Below, one piece after another: positions 43,249 through 52,864 of a DNA stretch of 64,000 nt. The position numbers were made by a program, and so were the translations under genes. This stretch comes from Pseudomonas viridiflava. GTDB lineage: Bacteria; Pseudomonadota; Gammaproteobacteria; Pseudomonadales; Pseudomonadaceae. Under the pieces are notes generated by a model. That model did no database searches. It was given only the letters and a program-made list of their open reading frames with translations, and was not told where the DNA came from. Location: positions 353,452 to 417,451 of the forward strand of contig NZ_UTHA01000227.1 in assembly GCF_900582195.1 (NCBI RefSeq), in the 5' to 3' direction. Positions within the stretch are counted from its first letter, which is position 1, and every line of letters starts with the position of its first letter.

Positions 43249-45438
43249 TCAGAAGGTCTGCCCCAGATTCAGGTACACCGCCTGCTCATTCGCATCATTC
43301 AACCCATAACTGAAATTCAACGGCCCCAGCGGCGTATCAAAACCGATAAACACGCTCGCGGCGTTGATGTAGCCACTGTCGAACTCATTGTCGTTGTTCC
43401 ACGCCCGTCCACGCTCCAGCGAGGCGCCGGCATACAGCGGGAAATCCAGCGGCAGGTAAGAGCGCGGCGTCAACCGGCGGTAGTACACCGCGCGCATCAG
43501 GCTGATGTTCTGTCCGGAAATCGCGTCCTCACGGAAACCCGAGAGCTGTCGCGCGCCGCCGAGGAGGAAACTCGATGTCACGACGTTGGCGTCGTTCAGC
43601 GTGCGCCCGTAGCGCCCGCCAAGAATCAGCGTATCCGGGCCGTGGCTCATGGCCTTGTCGATTTTCAGGTCCCACTGTCGATAACGCGTGTCCGACCCCA
43701 GCCCCGGTTCGAACTGCATCAGCGTCAGGCTGACGTCCTTGCCTTCGTGAGGGAAGTACACATTGTCCAGCGAGTCGTACGAATACTTCAGCGCGTAGAA
43801 GCCTTCGTTGAAGTTCTCACTCGGCAGATCCTGATCGCCAATGCGTACGTCGGCCTTGCCCCAGGCCTCGCCGACACCGAAACGCACCTCGCCGTTGTTG
43901 CCGATCTGGCGGCCGAAGTTGAGGCCGAAACCGTAGCGTTCGACCCGGTACTGCGCGATCGGATCGTTGTCGAGCACCGCTTCGACGTTCTGCGCTTCGA
44001 ACGAGGCGTACGGTGCGACGAAGTAACGCGAACCGACGTCCAGCGGTTGATAGAACTCGGTGTACAGCTCTTGTTTGTCGCCAATCTGCGCACGGGTCAG
44101 CCATTCCGCACCGAGGCGGTTAATGCCGTTGATGCGGTAGCTGGCGCCGAGGTTGAAAGCGCTGTCGCCGCGCATGTCGTCCGACAGATTGAGGCCGACC
44201 CGCAGGTAATCGGTGCCGCTGCGTTTGCCCCGAGCGCTGATCACCAGTGTGTGATCATCGCCCTTGTGCACCACGCGGTATTGCACCTGCTCGAAGTAAT
44301 CGAGGCCATACAAGGTGCCCATGTCCGAGTGCAAACGCCCCAGATCCAGCGGCTCGCCGATGTGCTGGCGGATGTAATAGCGAATGACATCGTCGTCGAC
44401 CTTCGAGTCGTTCTCGACGCGGATCGCGGTGATGACCGGCGTACGCTGCCCCGGTGAGCGCGCGGCGTTCAGTTCGGCGTCCTGAGACTCGTCGGGTTTG
44501 AGCTGAGCGAGGCGCGCGTCGAGGATTCGGGTCGCCCGGTAACCGGCGTCGATCATCTCCTGAGCCTTGCCGAAATCAGTGACACCGAACGCCGCCAGCG
44601 CGGGCTGAATCAGCACATCGGAGGGTTTCAGCGCGGCCAGTTGTTCTTCGGAGTTACTGCGGGTCATCAGGGTGATCGACTGGTTCAGCACATCGACGAC
44701 GGTGGTCAGTTGTTTGCGATTGCGCAGCGGTGTGCCGATATCGACGACGATGGCCACGTCGACGCCCATTTCCCGCGCCACATCGAGGGGGATGTTGTCG
44801 GTCATGCCGCCGTCCACTAGCAGCCTGCCATTGAGTTCGACCGGCGCGAACACCGCCGGGATCGACATGCTGGCGCGGATCACCTGAGGCAAATGACCTT
44901 TGCGGAACACCACTTTTTCGCCATTGGCAATGTCGGTGGCCACGGCGCGGAACGGGATCGGCAGTTTGTCAAAATCCCGGGTGTCGCTGGTATGCGCCAA
45001 CAGGCTTTCCAGCAGTAGGGCGAGGTTCTGGCCCTGAATCACGCCCAGTGGCAGGCCGAGACTGCCGTCGTCGCGAAAGCTCAGTTTCTGTTTCACCAGG
45101 AAGTCGCGGTCATCCTGCTTGCGCCGAAAGGGCACGTCTTCACGGGGCGGGGCGTCGGACAGCGCGGCTTGCCAGTCGATGCTCAGCGCGAGTTTTTCCA
45201 GCTCATCGATCTTGTAACCCGAGGCGTACAGGCCGCCGACCACCGCGCCCATGCTGGTGCCGGCGATCGCATCGATCTTGATGCCTTGTTCTTCCAGCGC
45301 CTTGAGCACGCCGATGTGCGCCAGCCCGCGCGCGGCACCGCCGGACAACACCAGACCGACTTTCGGTCGTGACGCCTCACTGGCATGGACAAGCAGAGGA
45401 AGGAAACCAAGCAGCAGGCAGAACAGCAGACGGCGCAT
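43249..45438 (-). CDS. plpD: Patatin-like phospholipase of type Vd secretion
   Basis: A 729-residue protein matching P. aeruginosa PlpD. Signal peptide to about residue 20, then patatin lipase domain with oxyanion loop GGAARG (33-38), nucleophile S62 in GTSMG and D209 in VDGGMTDN. A POTRA domain follows (residues about 335-410: VITAIRVENDSKVDDDVIRYYIRQHIGEPLDLG) and a 16-strand barrel ending in F (YLNLGQTF). The barrel should carry the lipase to the cell surface. Type Vd enzymes act as phospholipase A1. Confidence 0.93.
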   Translation of the reverse strand: MRRLLFCLLLGFLPLLVHASEASRPKVGLVLSGGAARGLAHIGVLKALEEQGIKIDAIAGTSMGAVVGGLYASGYKIDELEKLALSIDWQAALSDAPPREDVPFRRKQDDRDFLVKQKLSFRDDGSLGLPLGVIQGQNLALLLESLLAHTSDTRDFDKLPIPFRAVATDIANGEKVVFRKGHLPQVIRASMSIPAVFAPVELNGRLLVDGGMTDNIPLDVAREMGVDVAIVVDIGTPLRNRKQLTTVVDVLNQSITLMTRSNSEEQLAALKPSDVLIQPALAAFGVTDFGKAQEMIDAGYRATRILDARLAQLKPDESQDAELNAARSPGQRTPVITAIRVENDSKVDDDVIRYYIRQHIGEPLDLGRLHSDMGTLYGLDYFEQVQYRVVHKGDDHTLVISARGKRSGTDYLRVGLNLSDDMRGDSAFNLGASYRINGINRLGAEWLTRAQIGDKQELYTEFYQPLDVGSRYFVAPYASFEAQNVEAVLDNDPIAQYRVERYGFGLNFGRQIGNNGEVRFGVGEAWGKADVRIGDQDLPSENFNEGFYALKYSYDSLDNVYFPHEGKDVSLTLMQFEPGLGSDTRYRQWDLKIDKAMSHGPDTLILGGRYGRTLNDANVVTSSFLLGGARQLSGFREDAISGQNISLMRAVYYRRLTPRSYLPLDFPLYAGASLERGRAWNNDNEFDSGYINAASVFIGFDTPLGPLNFSYGLNDANEQAVYLNLGQTF

Positions 45439-45509
45439 TGTGAGTCTCGGGGCAAGCGTTAAAGCCGGCTATTATAGCGGCGCCCTCTGTCTCAGGAGTT
45501 TCAGCGAAC

Positions 45510-45797
45510 ATGACTGTCGCAAAAGCAGAAGTTGTCATCACCTATTGCACCCAATGCCAATGGCTGCTGCGCGCCGCATGGCTGGCGCAGGAGCTGCTCA
45601 GCACCTTCGGCGACGACCTTGGCAAAGTCTCGTTGGTGCCGGGCACCGGCGGAGTGTTTCAGATTACCTGCGCGGGCGTGCAGATCTGGGAGCGCAAGGC
45701 TGACGGCGGCTTTCCGGAAGCAAAGGTGCTGAAGCAACGAGTTCGCGATCAGATCGATCCTGACCGCGACCTCGGCCATAACGACCGCACTCAGTGA
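45510..45797 (+). CDS. SelT/SelW/SelH-family selenoprotein-like protein
   Basis: A 95-residue protein of the Rdx family, thioredoxin-like fold. The redox motif CTQC (a cysteine version of C-x-x-Sec) follows the first strand, with QWLLRAAWLAQELLSTFGDDL and the later GGVFQITCAGVQIWERKADGGFPEAKVLKQRVRD block typical of the family. Physiological partner unknown. The last seven bases overlap the convergent EamA gene. Confidence 0.9.
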   Translation: MTVAKAEVVITYCTQCQWLLRAAWLAQELLSTFGDDLGKVSLVPGTGGVFQITCAGVQIWERKADGGFPEAKVLKQRVRDQIDPDRDLGHNDRTQ

Positions 45798-46684
45798 GAC
45801 GCGGCCTCGGCGGCGACGGTTTTCTTGTCGGCATGGCCTGACATCCGCGCTGACACGACGATGGCGACAATGATCAACGCGCCGCCGATCAACATTTTCG
45901 GCGTCGGGTTTTCATTGAACAGTAGCCAGGCGACAGTAATGCCGTAAACCGGCTCCATCGCGAACACCACGGCCGCCGTGCGCGCCTTGATCACCGCCAG
46001 ACTGGCGACGAACAGGCTATGAGCGACGCCGGTGCAGAACACCCCGAGCAAGCCGATCCACAGCCAGTCCAGTGCCCGCACCTCGCTGAGTAGCGGTGCT
46101 GCAACCGGCAGCAGACACAGCGCCACCACGACGTTTTGACACAACGCCGCCTGCACCGCCGGGATGCGTCCGGAACTGGCGCGGTTGGTCAGTGACAGCA
46201 GCGAGAACAGCAGGCCCGACAGCACCGACCAAAGCAAACCAACGGTAGCGCCGCTGCCCAGGTCGAAGGCCGGGGTCACCAGAATCAGGCCGATGCTCAC
46301 CAGTACCACCAGCAGAATCTCGTTGGCGCGAATGCGTTCGCGGAAGATCAGCCCTTCGAGAATCACCGTGAAGGCCGGGAAACTGGCAAAGCCCAATGTT
46401 GCGATGGCGACACCGGCGATCTTCACCGAGATGAAGAAGCTCACCCAGTGCCCGGCCAATAACACACCGCTGAGGGCCAGGCGCCGCCAGTCCACGGCCT
46501 GAAGTTTCTGCCAGCGGTGTTGACTGGCGAAACGGGCAAAGAATGCCAGGGCGAGTACGGCGAAAGCGGCGCGACCGAAGACGATCACGGCGGGGGAGGC
46601 GGCAGCGAGTTTGCCGAACACACCGGTCAGGCCAAACATTAAAGCACCGATATGCAGAGCGCCAAGGGCGGTACGCGGAGTCAT
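45791..46684 (-). CDS. EamA-family (DMT) transporter
   Basis: A 297-residue inner-membrane protein with ten helices in two EamA halves. Signature parts are KIAGVAIATLGFASFPAFTVILEGLIFRE in the first half and RTAAVVFAMEPVYGITVAWLLFNENPTPKMLIGGALIIVAI in the second. ATG at 46684. It is divergent from nothing; the AraC gene lies upstream on the same strand about 97 bases away and may control it. The cargo is not deducible. Confidence 0.87.
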   Translation of the reverse strand: MTPRTALGALHIGALMFGLTGVFGKLAAASPAVIVFGRAAFAVLALAFFARFASQHRWQKLQAVDWRRLALSGVLLAGHWVSFFISVKIAGVAIATLGFASFPAFTVILEGLIFRERIRANEILLVVLVSIGLILVTPAFDLGSGATVGLLWSVLSGLLFSLLSLTNRASSGRIPAVQAALCQNVVVALCLLPVAAPLLSEVRALDWLWIGLLGVFCTGVAHSLFVASLAVIKARTAAVVFAMEPVYGITVAWLLFNENPTPKMLIGGALIIVAIVVSARMSGHADKKTVAAEAASH

Positions 46685-46781
46685 TGCAGTCCTTCTATCT
46701 CAAACGCGATTTCAACTGTAGGAGCAGCCTGCGGCAGCTCCTAGATATTGAACCGGGGAAGACCATGAGTCTGTCGGCAGA

Positions 46782-47546
46782 CTATCGTCTTTTGTCGCGG
46801 GAATCGCGCCGAAGCTGGCCGGGTGATGAGCCAAATTCACGCAGGACGGCGGCCGAGAAAGCACTCTGCGAGCTGTAACCGACGCGGCTGGCAATTTCGC
46901 CCATCGGCAAAACTGTGTCGCGGAGCATTTGCACCGCCAGATGCAGGCGACGGCTGCGGATGTAATCCATCGGTGTCTGCCCGCATTCGGCCATGAACCG
47001 TGCATGCAAACGCGCACTGGACAGCCCGGCCACTCGCGCCAGATCGGCGACTTGCAGCGGATACGCCGCATATTGCTCAATGTGCGCATCCAGCGCTGCA
47101 TACGGCAAACGGCGGGCGGCGAGTTCGGCAGGATGCGCATGATTGAGGCTGGCCAGCAGCAACACCGCACCTTGCTGGGCGATCAATGGATCGCTGACGG
47201 GACTGTTTGCCAGCCAACTGACTAATTGGCTTTGACCAGAGTCGAGTGACAGGCGCGCAGGCTGATCAAGCAAGCGGTGACTGGCCTCGGCATGCTCGCC
47301 GAGCGAATCCGTCAGCCATGGCCCTTCAGGGATATCGAGCACCAGACAGCGGCTGCCGTCGGGACTGCCGCAGGCATGATGAGCACCGGACGGAATCACT
47401 ACGAAACTCTGTTGACGCACCTGACTGCCACAACCCTCGACCTCGAAATCCAGCGCACCGGACAACCCGAACACCAATTGCGCGTGGTCGTGACTGTGGG
47501 CGATCAGGTCGTGGGTGTACTGACGCAAGGTGAGGATCGGACGCAT
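46782..47546 (-). CDS. AraC-family transcriptional regulator
   Basis: A 254-residue regulator with an N-terminal cupin (residues about 1-130: HDLIAHSHDHAQLVFGLSGALDFEVEG with the HxH pattern) and a C-terminal double HTH (residues about 150-250: YPLQVADLARVAGLSSARLHARFMAECGQTPMDYIRSRRLHLAVQML). It probably senses a small ligand in the cupin and regulates the adjacent EamA transporter on the same strand; that link is by position only. Confidence 0.9.
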   Translation of the reverse strand: MRPILTLRQYTHDLIAHSHDHAQLVFGLSGALDFEVEGCGSQVRQQSFVVIPSGAHHACGSPDGSRCLVLDIPEGPWLTDSLGEHAEASHRLLDQPARLSLDSGQSQLVSWLANSPVSDPLIAQQGAVLLLASLNHAHPAELAARRLPYAALDAHIEQYAAYPLQVADLARVAGLSSARLHARFMAECGQTPMDYIRSRRLHLAVQMLRDTVLPMGEIASRVGYSSQSAFSAAVLREFGSSPGQLRRDSRDKRR

Positions 47547-47679
47547 GGCAGGGTCTCCGGGCAGGTCGCCAGTCTACACCGGCGCACGCGGGATGCGTTG
47601 TCACACGACTGACTCACGCTTGTCATGGTCGATTAACCGGGCAGGCGCAGAGTGGCGAAAACATCGCAGAGGGTTGCCC

Positions 47680-48495
47680 ATGACCAGCGCCGAGCTCGCC
47701 AGACCCAGTCGCAAACAACGGGTGCGAACCCTGTGGATCTCCGACGTGCACCTGGGCACGCGCGATTGCCAGGCCGAGCACTTGTCGCAATTTCTCAAGG
47801 GCTACCATGCCGACAAGATTTATTTGGTCGGCGACATCATTGACGGCTGGAAACTGCGCGGCGGCATGTACTGGCCGCAGGCGCACACCAACGTGATCCG
47901 TCGTTTGCTGACCATGAGTAAACGCGGTACCGAGGTGATTTACGTCACCGGCAACCACGACGAATTCCTGCGTCGGTATTCCAAACTGATTCTGGGCAAT
48001 ATCCAGTTGGTTGACGAGGCGGTGCATGTCACGGCCGACGGTCGGCATCTGCTGGTGATTCACGGCGATCAGTTCGATGTGATCACCCGTTATCACCGTT
48101 GGCTGGCCTTCCTTGGCGACTCCGCCTACGAATTCACCCTGACGCTCAATCGCTGGCTCAACCACTGGCGCGCGCGTTATGGCTACGGTTACTGGTCGCT
48201 GTCGGCGTACCTGAAACACAAGGTGAAAACGGCGGTGAGTTTCATCAGCGACTTTGAAGAAGCCATCGCCCATGAATGCGTGAAGCGCGAGTTGCATGGT
48301 GTGGTCTGCGGGCACATTCACCACGCCGAGATCCGCAAGGTGGGGGAGGTGGATTACCTTAATTGCGGCGATTGGGTGGAGTCGTGCACGGCGCTGATCG
48401 AGCATTGGGATGGCACGATCGAGCTGTATCGGCTGGCGGATGCGCAGGCGCGGGAGGCGGAGCTGAAAGCGGCCAAAGTCGCCGAACTCGCCTGA
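47680..48495 (+). CDS. UDP-2,3-diacylglucosamine diphosphatase-like metallophosphatase
   Basis: A 271-residue calcineurin-type phosphoesterase. All metal motifs are present: DVHLGT, GDIIDGW, GNHDEF, HGDQFD and GHIHHAE. The class matches the larger LpxH-like (LpxH2) enzymes of Pseudomonas, distinct from the essential LpxH. A role in lipid A precursor hydrolysis is suggested by homology only. ATG at 47680 after GAGGG; the longer frame from 47530 overlaps the AraC gene start on the other strand and is not supported. Confidence 0.85.
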   Translation: MTSAELARPSRKQRVRTLWISDVHLGTRDCQAEHLSQFLKGYHADKIYLVGDIIDGWKLRGGMYWPQAHTNVIRRLLTMSKRGTEVIYVTGNHDEFLRRYSKLILGNIQLVDEAVHVTADGRHLLVIHGDQFDVITRYHRWLAFLGDSAYEFTLTLNRWLNHWRARYGYGYWSLSAYLKHKVKTAVSFISDFEEAIAHECVKRELHGVVCGHIHHAEIRKVGEVDYLNCGDWVESCTALIEHWDGTIELYRLADAQAREAELKAAKVAELA

Positions 48496-48510
48496 ACAAC
48501 ACAAATCCCC

Positions 48511-48599
48511 TGTGGGAGCGAGCTTGCTCGCGAAAGCTGTGCATCAGACAAAGCAGCATTGCCTGACACTCCGCATTCGCCAGCAAGCTCGCTCCCACA
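48511..48599. repeat. REP pair (inverted)
   Basis: Two arms about 40 bases apart; the right arm reads TTCGCCAGCAAG, one base changed from the usual TTCGCGAGCAAG. Between convergent genes. Confidence 0.88.
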
Positions 48600-48615
48600 A
48601 TGGGGCGTGGTGTTC

Positions 48616-49206
48616 TCAGGCCGTGGTGCGCTCTTCCATTGCGGCTTTGTAAATCGAGTTCTTCGGCTGCGCAAACAGCCTTTCCATCATCGGCTCGAAG
48701 AAACTCAACGGCAGTGTGTCGTACTCCGGATCAAACGCCGCCGCATCGTACTTGGCGCAAAATTCGGCCGTTGCCTGAAACTGCGGATGCTCCTTGAACT
48801 GCTCGCGCAGATGCCGATCCATGCCCAAGTGATGAAAAAAATAATAACCCTGGAACACCCCGTGCTTCTCCACCATCCACAAATTTTCGGCACTGACGAA
48901 CGGCTTTAAAATCGCCGCAGCAATGTCCGGATGGTTGTACGAACCCAGCGTGTCGCCAATGTCATGCAGCAAGGCGCAGACCACGTATTCCTCGTCGCGA
49001 CCATCACGAAACGCGCGTGTAGCGGTTTGCAGCGAGTGGGTCAGGCGATCCACCGGGAAACCACCGAAGTCGCCTTCAAGCAGTTTCAGGTGAGTCAGGA
49101 TTCGCGACGGCAACTGTTTGGCGTAGGCACTGAAGTCAGCGGCGATGATCGCCCAGTCTTCCTGCGTGCCGTCCTTCATATGGGTGAAACGGGCATTGGC
49201 ATTCAT
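48616..49206 (-). CDS. HD-domain phosphohydrolase-like protein
   Basis: A 196-residue protein with an HD-type metal site: H57 in THSLQTATRA, then HD in VCALLHDIGD and a later H in EKHGVFQGYYFFHHLG. This arrangement is like PhnZ/MIOX-type HD oxygenases as well as hydrolases, so the chemistry is uncertain. No signal peptide. The DUF962 gene lies upstream on the same strand with 14 bases between, suggesting an operon. Confidence 0.83.
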   Translation of the reverse strand: MNANARFTHMKDGTQEDWAIIAADFSAYAKQLPSRILTHLKLLEGDFGGFPVDRLTHSLQTATRAFRDGRDEEYVVCALLHDIGDTLGSYNHPDIAAAILKPFVSAENLWMVEKHGVFQGYYFFHHLGMDRHLREQFKEHPQFQATAEFCAKYDAAAFDPEYDTLPLSFFEPMMERLFAQPKNSIYKAAMEERTTA

Positions 49207-49220
49207 TGGCTGACCCTCAT

Positions 49221-49532
49221 TCAGAACGCCACGCGCCCCAGAATCATGTCGCGGTACATGACGAAGTCGCCGAGCAGGCTGTACAGCGGATGCTGGAAAG
49301 TCGCCGGTCGGTTCTTTTCAAAGAAGAAGTGCCCGACCCAGGCGAAGCTGTAACCGGCCAGCGGCACGGCCCATAACAGCAGCCAGGCGCCCTTGGCGAT
49401 GGTCATCGCCAGAATGAAAATCACCAGGGTGGTGCCGATGAAATGCAGGCGCCGGCAGGTGCTGTCGCTGTGTTCGCTGAGGTAATACGGGTAAAACTCA
49501 GCGAAGCTGTTGAAATGCTTGATGTTTTCCAC
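49221..49532 (-). CDS. DUF962 (Mpo1-like) membrane protein
   Basis: A 103-residue protein with two to three membrane helices. The pattern FNSFAEFYPYYLSEHSDSTCRRLHFIGT, then AWVGHFFFEKNRPATFQHPLYSLLGDFVMYRDM, is the DUF962 family, related to yeast Mpo1, an iron-dependent dioxygenase acting on 2-hydroxy fatty acids; the conserved His residues are present. I chose the GTG at 49532; an ATG at 49607 would add 25 residues unlike the family. It probably heads an operon with the HD gene. Confidence 0.8.
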   Translation of the reverse strand: MENIKHFNSFAEFYPYYLSEHSDSTCRRLHFIGTTLVIFILAMTIAKGAWLLLWAVPLAGYSFAWVGHFFFEKNRPATFQHPLYSLLGDFVMYRDMILGRVAF

Positions 49533-49696
49533 GACCGCGTTCTCTGTGGTTATTGTTCTGGCGACGAGTTGTTCTGCGGGTAGCTTATTTGAGTCTAGAG
49601 TGATCATTGGCGTGGGCCAGTGACAATCGGCGCCACTTTAGTATCCTTCGCAAATCAGGCCGTAACATGCGGCCCCTCATGTAAAAGAAAAACGCC

Positions 49697-50758
49697 ATGA
49701 GCGAACGAACGACTTCTGCAAGCTGGGCGATGGGGATTGTCAAAGCCTTGGAGATGGACGGCCTGGATTGCCGGGTTCTGTTCAAGCAACTGGGGCTCGA
49801 TTACACGGCTCTGGACGATCCGGATGCACGCTTCCCGCAAGACTCCATGACCCGCCTCTGGCAACGGGCGGTCGAGTTGTCCGGCAACCCGGCGATCGGC
49901 CTGAACATGGGCAAAGTGGTGCGACCGGCGTCGTTTCATGTCGCCGGCTATGCACTGATGTCGAGCAATACGCTGGCCGAAGGTTTTCAACGGCTGGTGC
50001 GTTATCAGCGCATCATCGCCGAAAGTGCCGACCTGAGTTTCCGACTGCTCGACGAAGGTTACGCGCTGATTCTGACCGTGCACGGCGACCATCTGCCGCC
50101 GACCCGGCAAAGCGCCGAAGCCTCGCTGGCCTGCGCGTTGGGCCTGTGCGGCTGGTTGACCGGACGCACGTTGCACCCGGTCAAAGTGCTGGTGCAGGGC
50201 GACCAGCCCGCCGATCTGGAACCCTATAGAAAGGCGTTCCATGCGCCGCTGGTATTCAACGCCCCTTACGATGCACTGATCTTCGAACGCGCCGACATGG
50301 AAGCGCCGTTGCCCACCGCCAACGAGGCGATGGCGCTGTTGCATGACCGCTTTGCCGGGGAATACCTGGCGCGATTCTCCGAGAGCCGCGTGACCCACAA
50401 GGCGCGGCAGGTGCTGTGCCGTTTGCTGCCGCAAGGTGAGCCGAAGCGCGATACCGTTGCGCAAACCCTGCATTTGTCGCAGCGCACCTTGCAGCGTCGC
50501 TTGCAGGAGGAGGGCACCAGTTTTCAGCAACTGCTCGATGACACCCGCCGCGAACTGGCCGAGCAGTATCTGGCGCAACCGAGCATGACCTTGCTGGAAA
50601 TCGCTTATCTGTTGGGTTTTGCCGACCCAAGCAACTTCTTTCGTGCGTTCCGCCGCTGGTTCGACACCACGCCCGGCGATTACCGGACGCGGTTGTTGCA
50701 GGCGCCGGGTGCGGTCAATGACGCCAAAAGGCCGGAATACACAGCACAAACACCGTAA
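49697..50758 (+). CDS. AraC-family regulator (OruR-like architecture)
   Basis: A 353-residue regulator with a long N-terminal Arabinose_bd-type domain (residues about 15-205) and a C-terminal AraC HTH (residues about 235-335: RDTVAQTLHLSQRTLQRRLQEEGTSFQQLLDDTRRELAEQYL, and LGFADPSNFFRAFRRWF). OruR and related regulators of amino-acid and lipid use have this form, but nothing nearby identifies the target. The end overlaps the convergent trkH gene by 44 bases. Confidence 0.9.
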   Translation: MSERTTSASWAMGIVKALEMDGLDCRVLFKQLGLDYTALDDPDARFPQDSMTRLWQRAVELSGNPAIGLNMGKVVRPASFHVAGYALMSSNTLAEGFQRLVRYQRIIAESADLSFRLLDEGYALILTVHGDHLPPTRQSAEASLACALGLCGWLTGRTLHPVKVLVQGDQPADLEPYRKAFHAPLVFNAPYDALIFERADMEAPLPTANEAMALLHDRFAGEYLARFSESRVTHKARQVLCRLLPQGEPKRDTVAQTLHLSQRTLQRRLQEEGTSFQQLLDDTRRELAEQYLAQPSMTLLEIAYLLGFADPSNFFRAFRRWFDTTPGDYRTRLLQAPGAVNDAKRPEYTAQTP

Positions 50759-52169
50759 TGATCTCCAGTCGACCGAGCAGCATGCCGAACGACAGGATCC
50801 ACTTCGCCGCGTCCGGCAAGGTGGCGAAGTTGCCCGCCGGGCCGATGGTTTCGCCCAGGCCCGGGCCGACGCCGGACACGGTACTGGCGGCGCCGGTCAG
50901 CGCGGTCATCCAGTCGACGCCCAGCAGCGACAGGAGCAGGGCAATCACGCAGATGGTGATGGCGAAGAAGAACGAAAAGGTCAGAATCGAACGCACGATC
51001 TCTTCGTCGAGACGGTGGCCGTTGTACTTCTGCTTGATCACCGCGCGCGGGTGAATCAGTTGATTAAGGTTGGCCTTGAGCAGGATATAGGCGACCTGAA
51101 AACGGAAAATCTTGATCCCGCCCGCCGTCGAACCGGAACAACCGCCGACAAAACCCAGATAGAAAAACAGCATCAGCGAGAAGTTGCCCCACAGGCTGTA
51201 GTCGCCGAGGGCGAATCCGGTGGTGGTGACCACCGACGTCACGTTCAGCGCCACGTGGCGCAGCGCCTCCAGCCAATGCAGGTTGGTCGTCCACCAGTAC
51301 CAGGTGCCGAGCACCAGCCAGGTCACCAGCAGCATACCGAGCAAGCCCTGCACCTGCTGATCCTTGATCAACGCCTTGCGGTTGCCGCGCAACGTCGCCA
51401 CGTACAGGGTGAACGGCAGGCTGCCGAGGATCATGATCACGATCGCGACCCAGTGCACCGCCGGTTGTGTCCACTTGGCCAGCGACTGGTCAGAGGTCGA
51501 AAAGCCACCAGTGGAAATCGCTGACATCGCGTGGTTGATCGCATCGAACGGGCTCATGCCGGCCCACCAGAACGCCAGGCTGCCGAGGATGGTGATGCCG
51601 ACATAAGCCGCCACGATCAGCCGCGCCACCATGTGCGAGCGCGGCATGACCTTTTCCGAACGGTCCGAGGATTCGGTCTGGAACAGGCGCATGCCACCGA
51701 TACGCAGCAGTGGCAGAATCGCTACCGCCATACCGATAAAGCCGATACCGCCGATCCAGTGCAGCAACGAGCGCCACATCAGGATGCCGGGCGACATGTT
51801 GTCGAGGCCGTTGAGAACCGTCGCACCGGTCGCGGTAATGCCGGACATGCTTTCGAAAAACGAGTCGGTGTAGCTGATGTGCTGGGTCAGCAGAAACGGC
51901 AGCGCAGCGAAAATGCACACCACCAGCCAGCTGCTGACGGTCAGCAGGTACATGTCGCGCGGGCGCAGGTGAATGTGTTCCGGACGCCCGGGAATCACCA
52001 GCGCGAGGCCGGCGACAAAGGTGATCATGCTCGCCCAGAGGAACGACGGCAGGTCACTGGTGCGCTCGAAAATCACCAGGGTGGCCATGGGCACGACCAT
52101 GGCCACGGCCAGGGTGATCAGGAAGATGCCGATGATGAAACCAATGATCCGTAAGGTCGGCAACGCCAT
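50715..52169 (-). CDS. trkH: Trk potassium uptake protein TrkH
   Basis: A 484-residue membrane protein with the four M1-P-M2 repeats of the Trk/Ktr superfamily; selectivity-type loops include SGITATGATVLNGLDNM, SAISTGGFSTSDQSL and VVTTTGFALGDYSLWG with the conserved glycines. It forms the potassium-conducting part of a system that needs cytoplasmic TrkA, which is not in the window. Its closeness to cpxR/cpxA repeats the P. aeruginosa PA3204-PA3210 neighbourhood. Confidence 0.93.
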   Translation of the reverse strand: MALPTLRIIGFIIGIFLITLAVAMVVPMATLVIFERTSDLPSFLWASMITFVAGLALVIPGRPEHIHLRPRDMYLLTVSSWLVVCIFAALPFLLTQHISYTDSFFESMSGITATGATVLNGLDNMSPGILMWRSLLHWIGGIGFIGMAVAILPLLRIGGMRLFQTESSDRSEKVMPRSHMVARLIVAAYVGITILGSLAFWWAGMSPFDAINHAMSAISTGGFSTSDQSLAKWTQPAVHWVAIVIMILGSLPFTLYVATLRGNRKALIKDQQVQGLLGMLLVTWLVLGTWYWWTTNLHWLEALRHVALNVTSVVTTTGFALGDYSLWGNFSLMLFFYLGFVGGCSGSTAGGIKIFRFQVAYILLKANLNQLIHPRAVIKQKYNGHRLDEEIVRSILTFSFFFAITICVIALLLSLLGVDWMTALTGAASTVSGVGPGLGETIGPAGNFATLPDAAKWILSFGMLLGRLEIITVFVLCIPAFWRH

Positions 52170-52290
52170 GAAGTCCGCTCGGGCTGATGTGGGAAGGGCG
52201 CCATTCTACCCGTGGGGCAGGGCATGTAAACCGGCATCCTGTTGGCAGATGAAGCTAGAATAGCCGCACATTTTTCTCAGGAGGTGGCCG

Positions 52291-52857
52291 ATGCAGGCTC
52301 TCGACGCGTTGCTCAACCGTGTTTCCGTTCCACGACTGGTCGAACCGGCCCCCACTGCCGAGCAGCGCGAAGCCCTGTTTGGCGCCGCGTTGCGGGCGCC
52401 GGATCACGGGCACTTGCAGCCGTATCGTTTCCTGACCATCGAAGGCGCGGCGCGTGAGCAGATGGGCGAGTTGCTGGCCGAAGCGGCGCAGCAGCAGGAA
52501 GGCGAAGTCACTGAAGCGATGATCGACAAGGCACGCAACGGCCCATTGCGTGCGCCGTTGGTGGTTGTGGTCATCGCCAAATTGCAGGAGCACGTTAAAT
52601 ATCCGAAGGCCGAGCAGTTACTCGCGGCCGGGTGTGCGGCGCACGGGATTCTGTTGGCGGCGTATGCGCAGGGGATTGGTGCGGTGTGGCGTACGGGGGA
52701 TCTGGCGTATTCCAGGCACGTGGCGCAAGGCTTGGGGCTGGCGGAGGGTGAAGAGGTGATTGCGTTTCTTTACCTTGGCACGCCGCAGAAGGAGCCGCGT
52801 GTGGCGGAGAAGGTTGATCTGGCTGAGTTCGTCAGCGCCTGGCCTGGTAAGGCCTAA
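52291..52857 (+). CDS. Nitroreductase family protein (YdjA-like)
   Basis: A 188-residue FMN-dependent oxidoreductase of the short YdjA type. Residues near the start (RVSVPRLVEPAPTAEQREALFGAALRAPDHGHLQPYRFL) form the flavin phosphate site, and later GAVWRTGDLAYSRHVAQGLGL and EEVIAFLYLGTPQ complete the fold. The usual substrate is NAD(P)H with a nitro compound or quinone, not known here. Alone between trkH and a composite repeat. Confidence 0.92.
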   Translation: MQALDALLNRVSVPRLVEPAPTAEQREALFGAALRAPDHGHLQPYRFLTIEGAAREQMGELLAEAAQQQEGEVTEAMIDKARNGPLRAPLVVVVIAKLQEHVKYPKAEQLLAAGCAAHGILLAAYAQGIGAVWRTGDLAYSRHVAQGLGLAEGEEVIAFLYLGTPQKEPRVAEKVDLAEFVSAWPGKA

Positions 52858-52864
52858 AATCAAA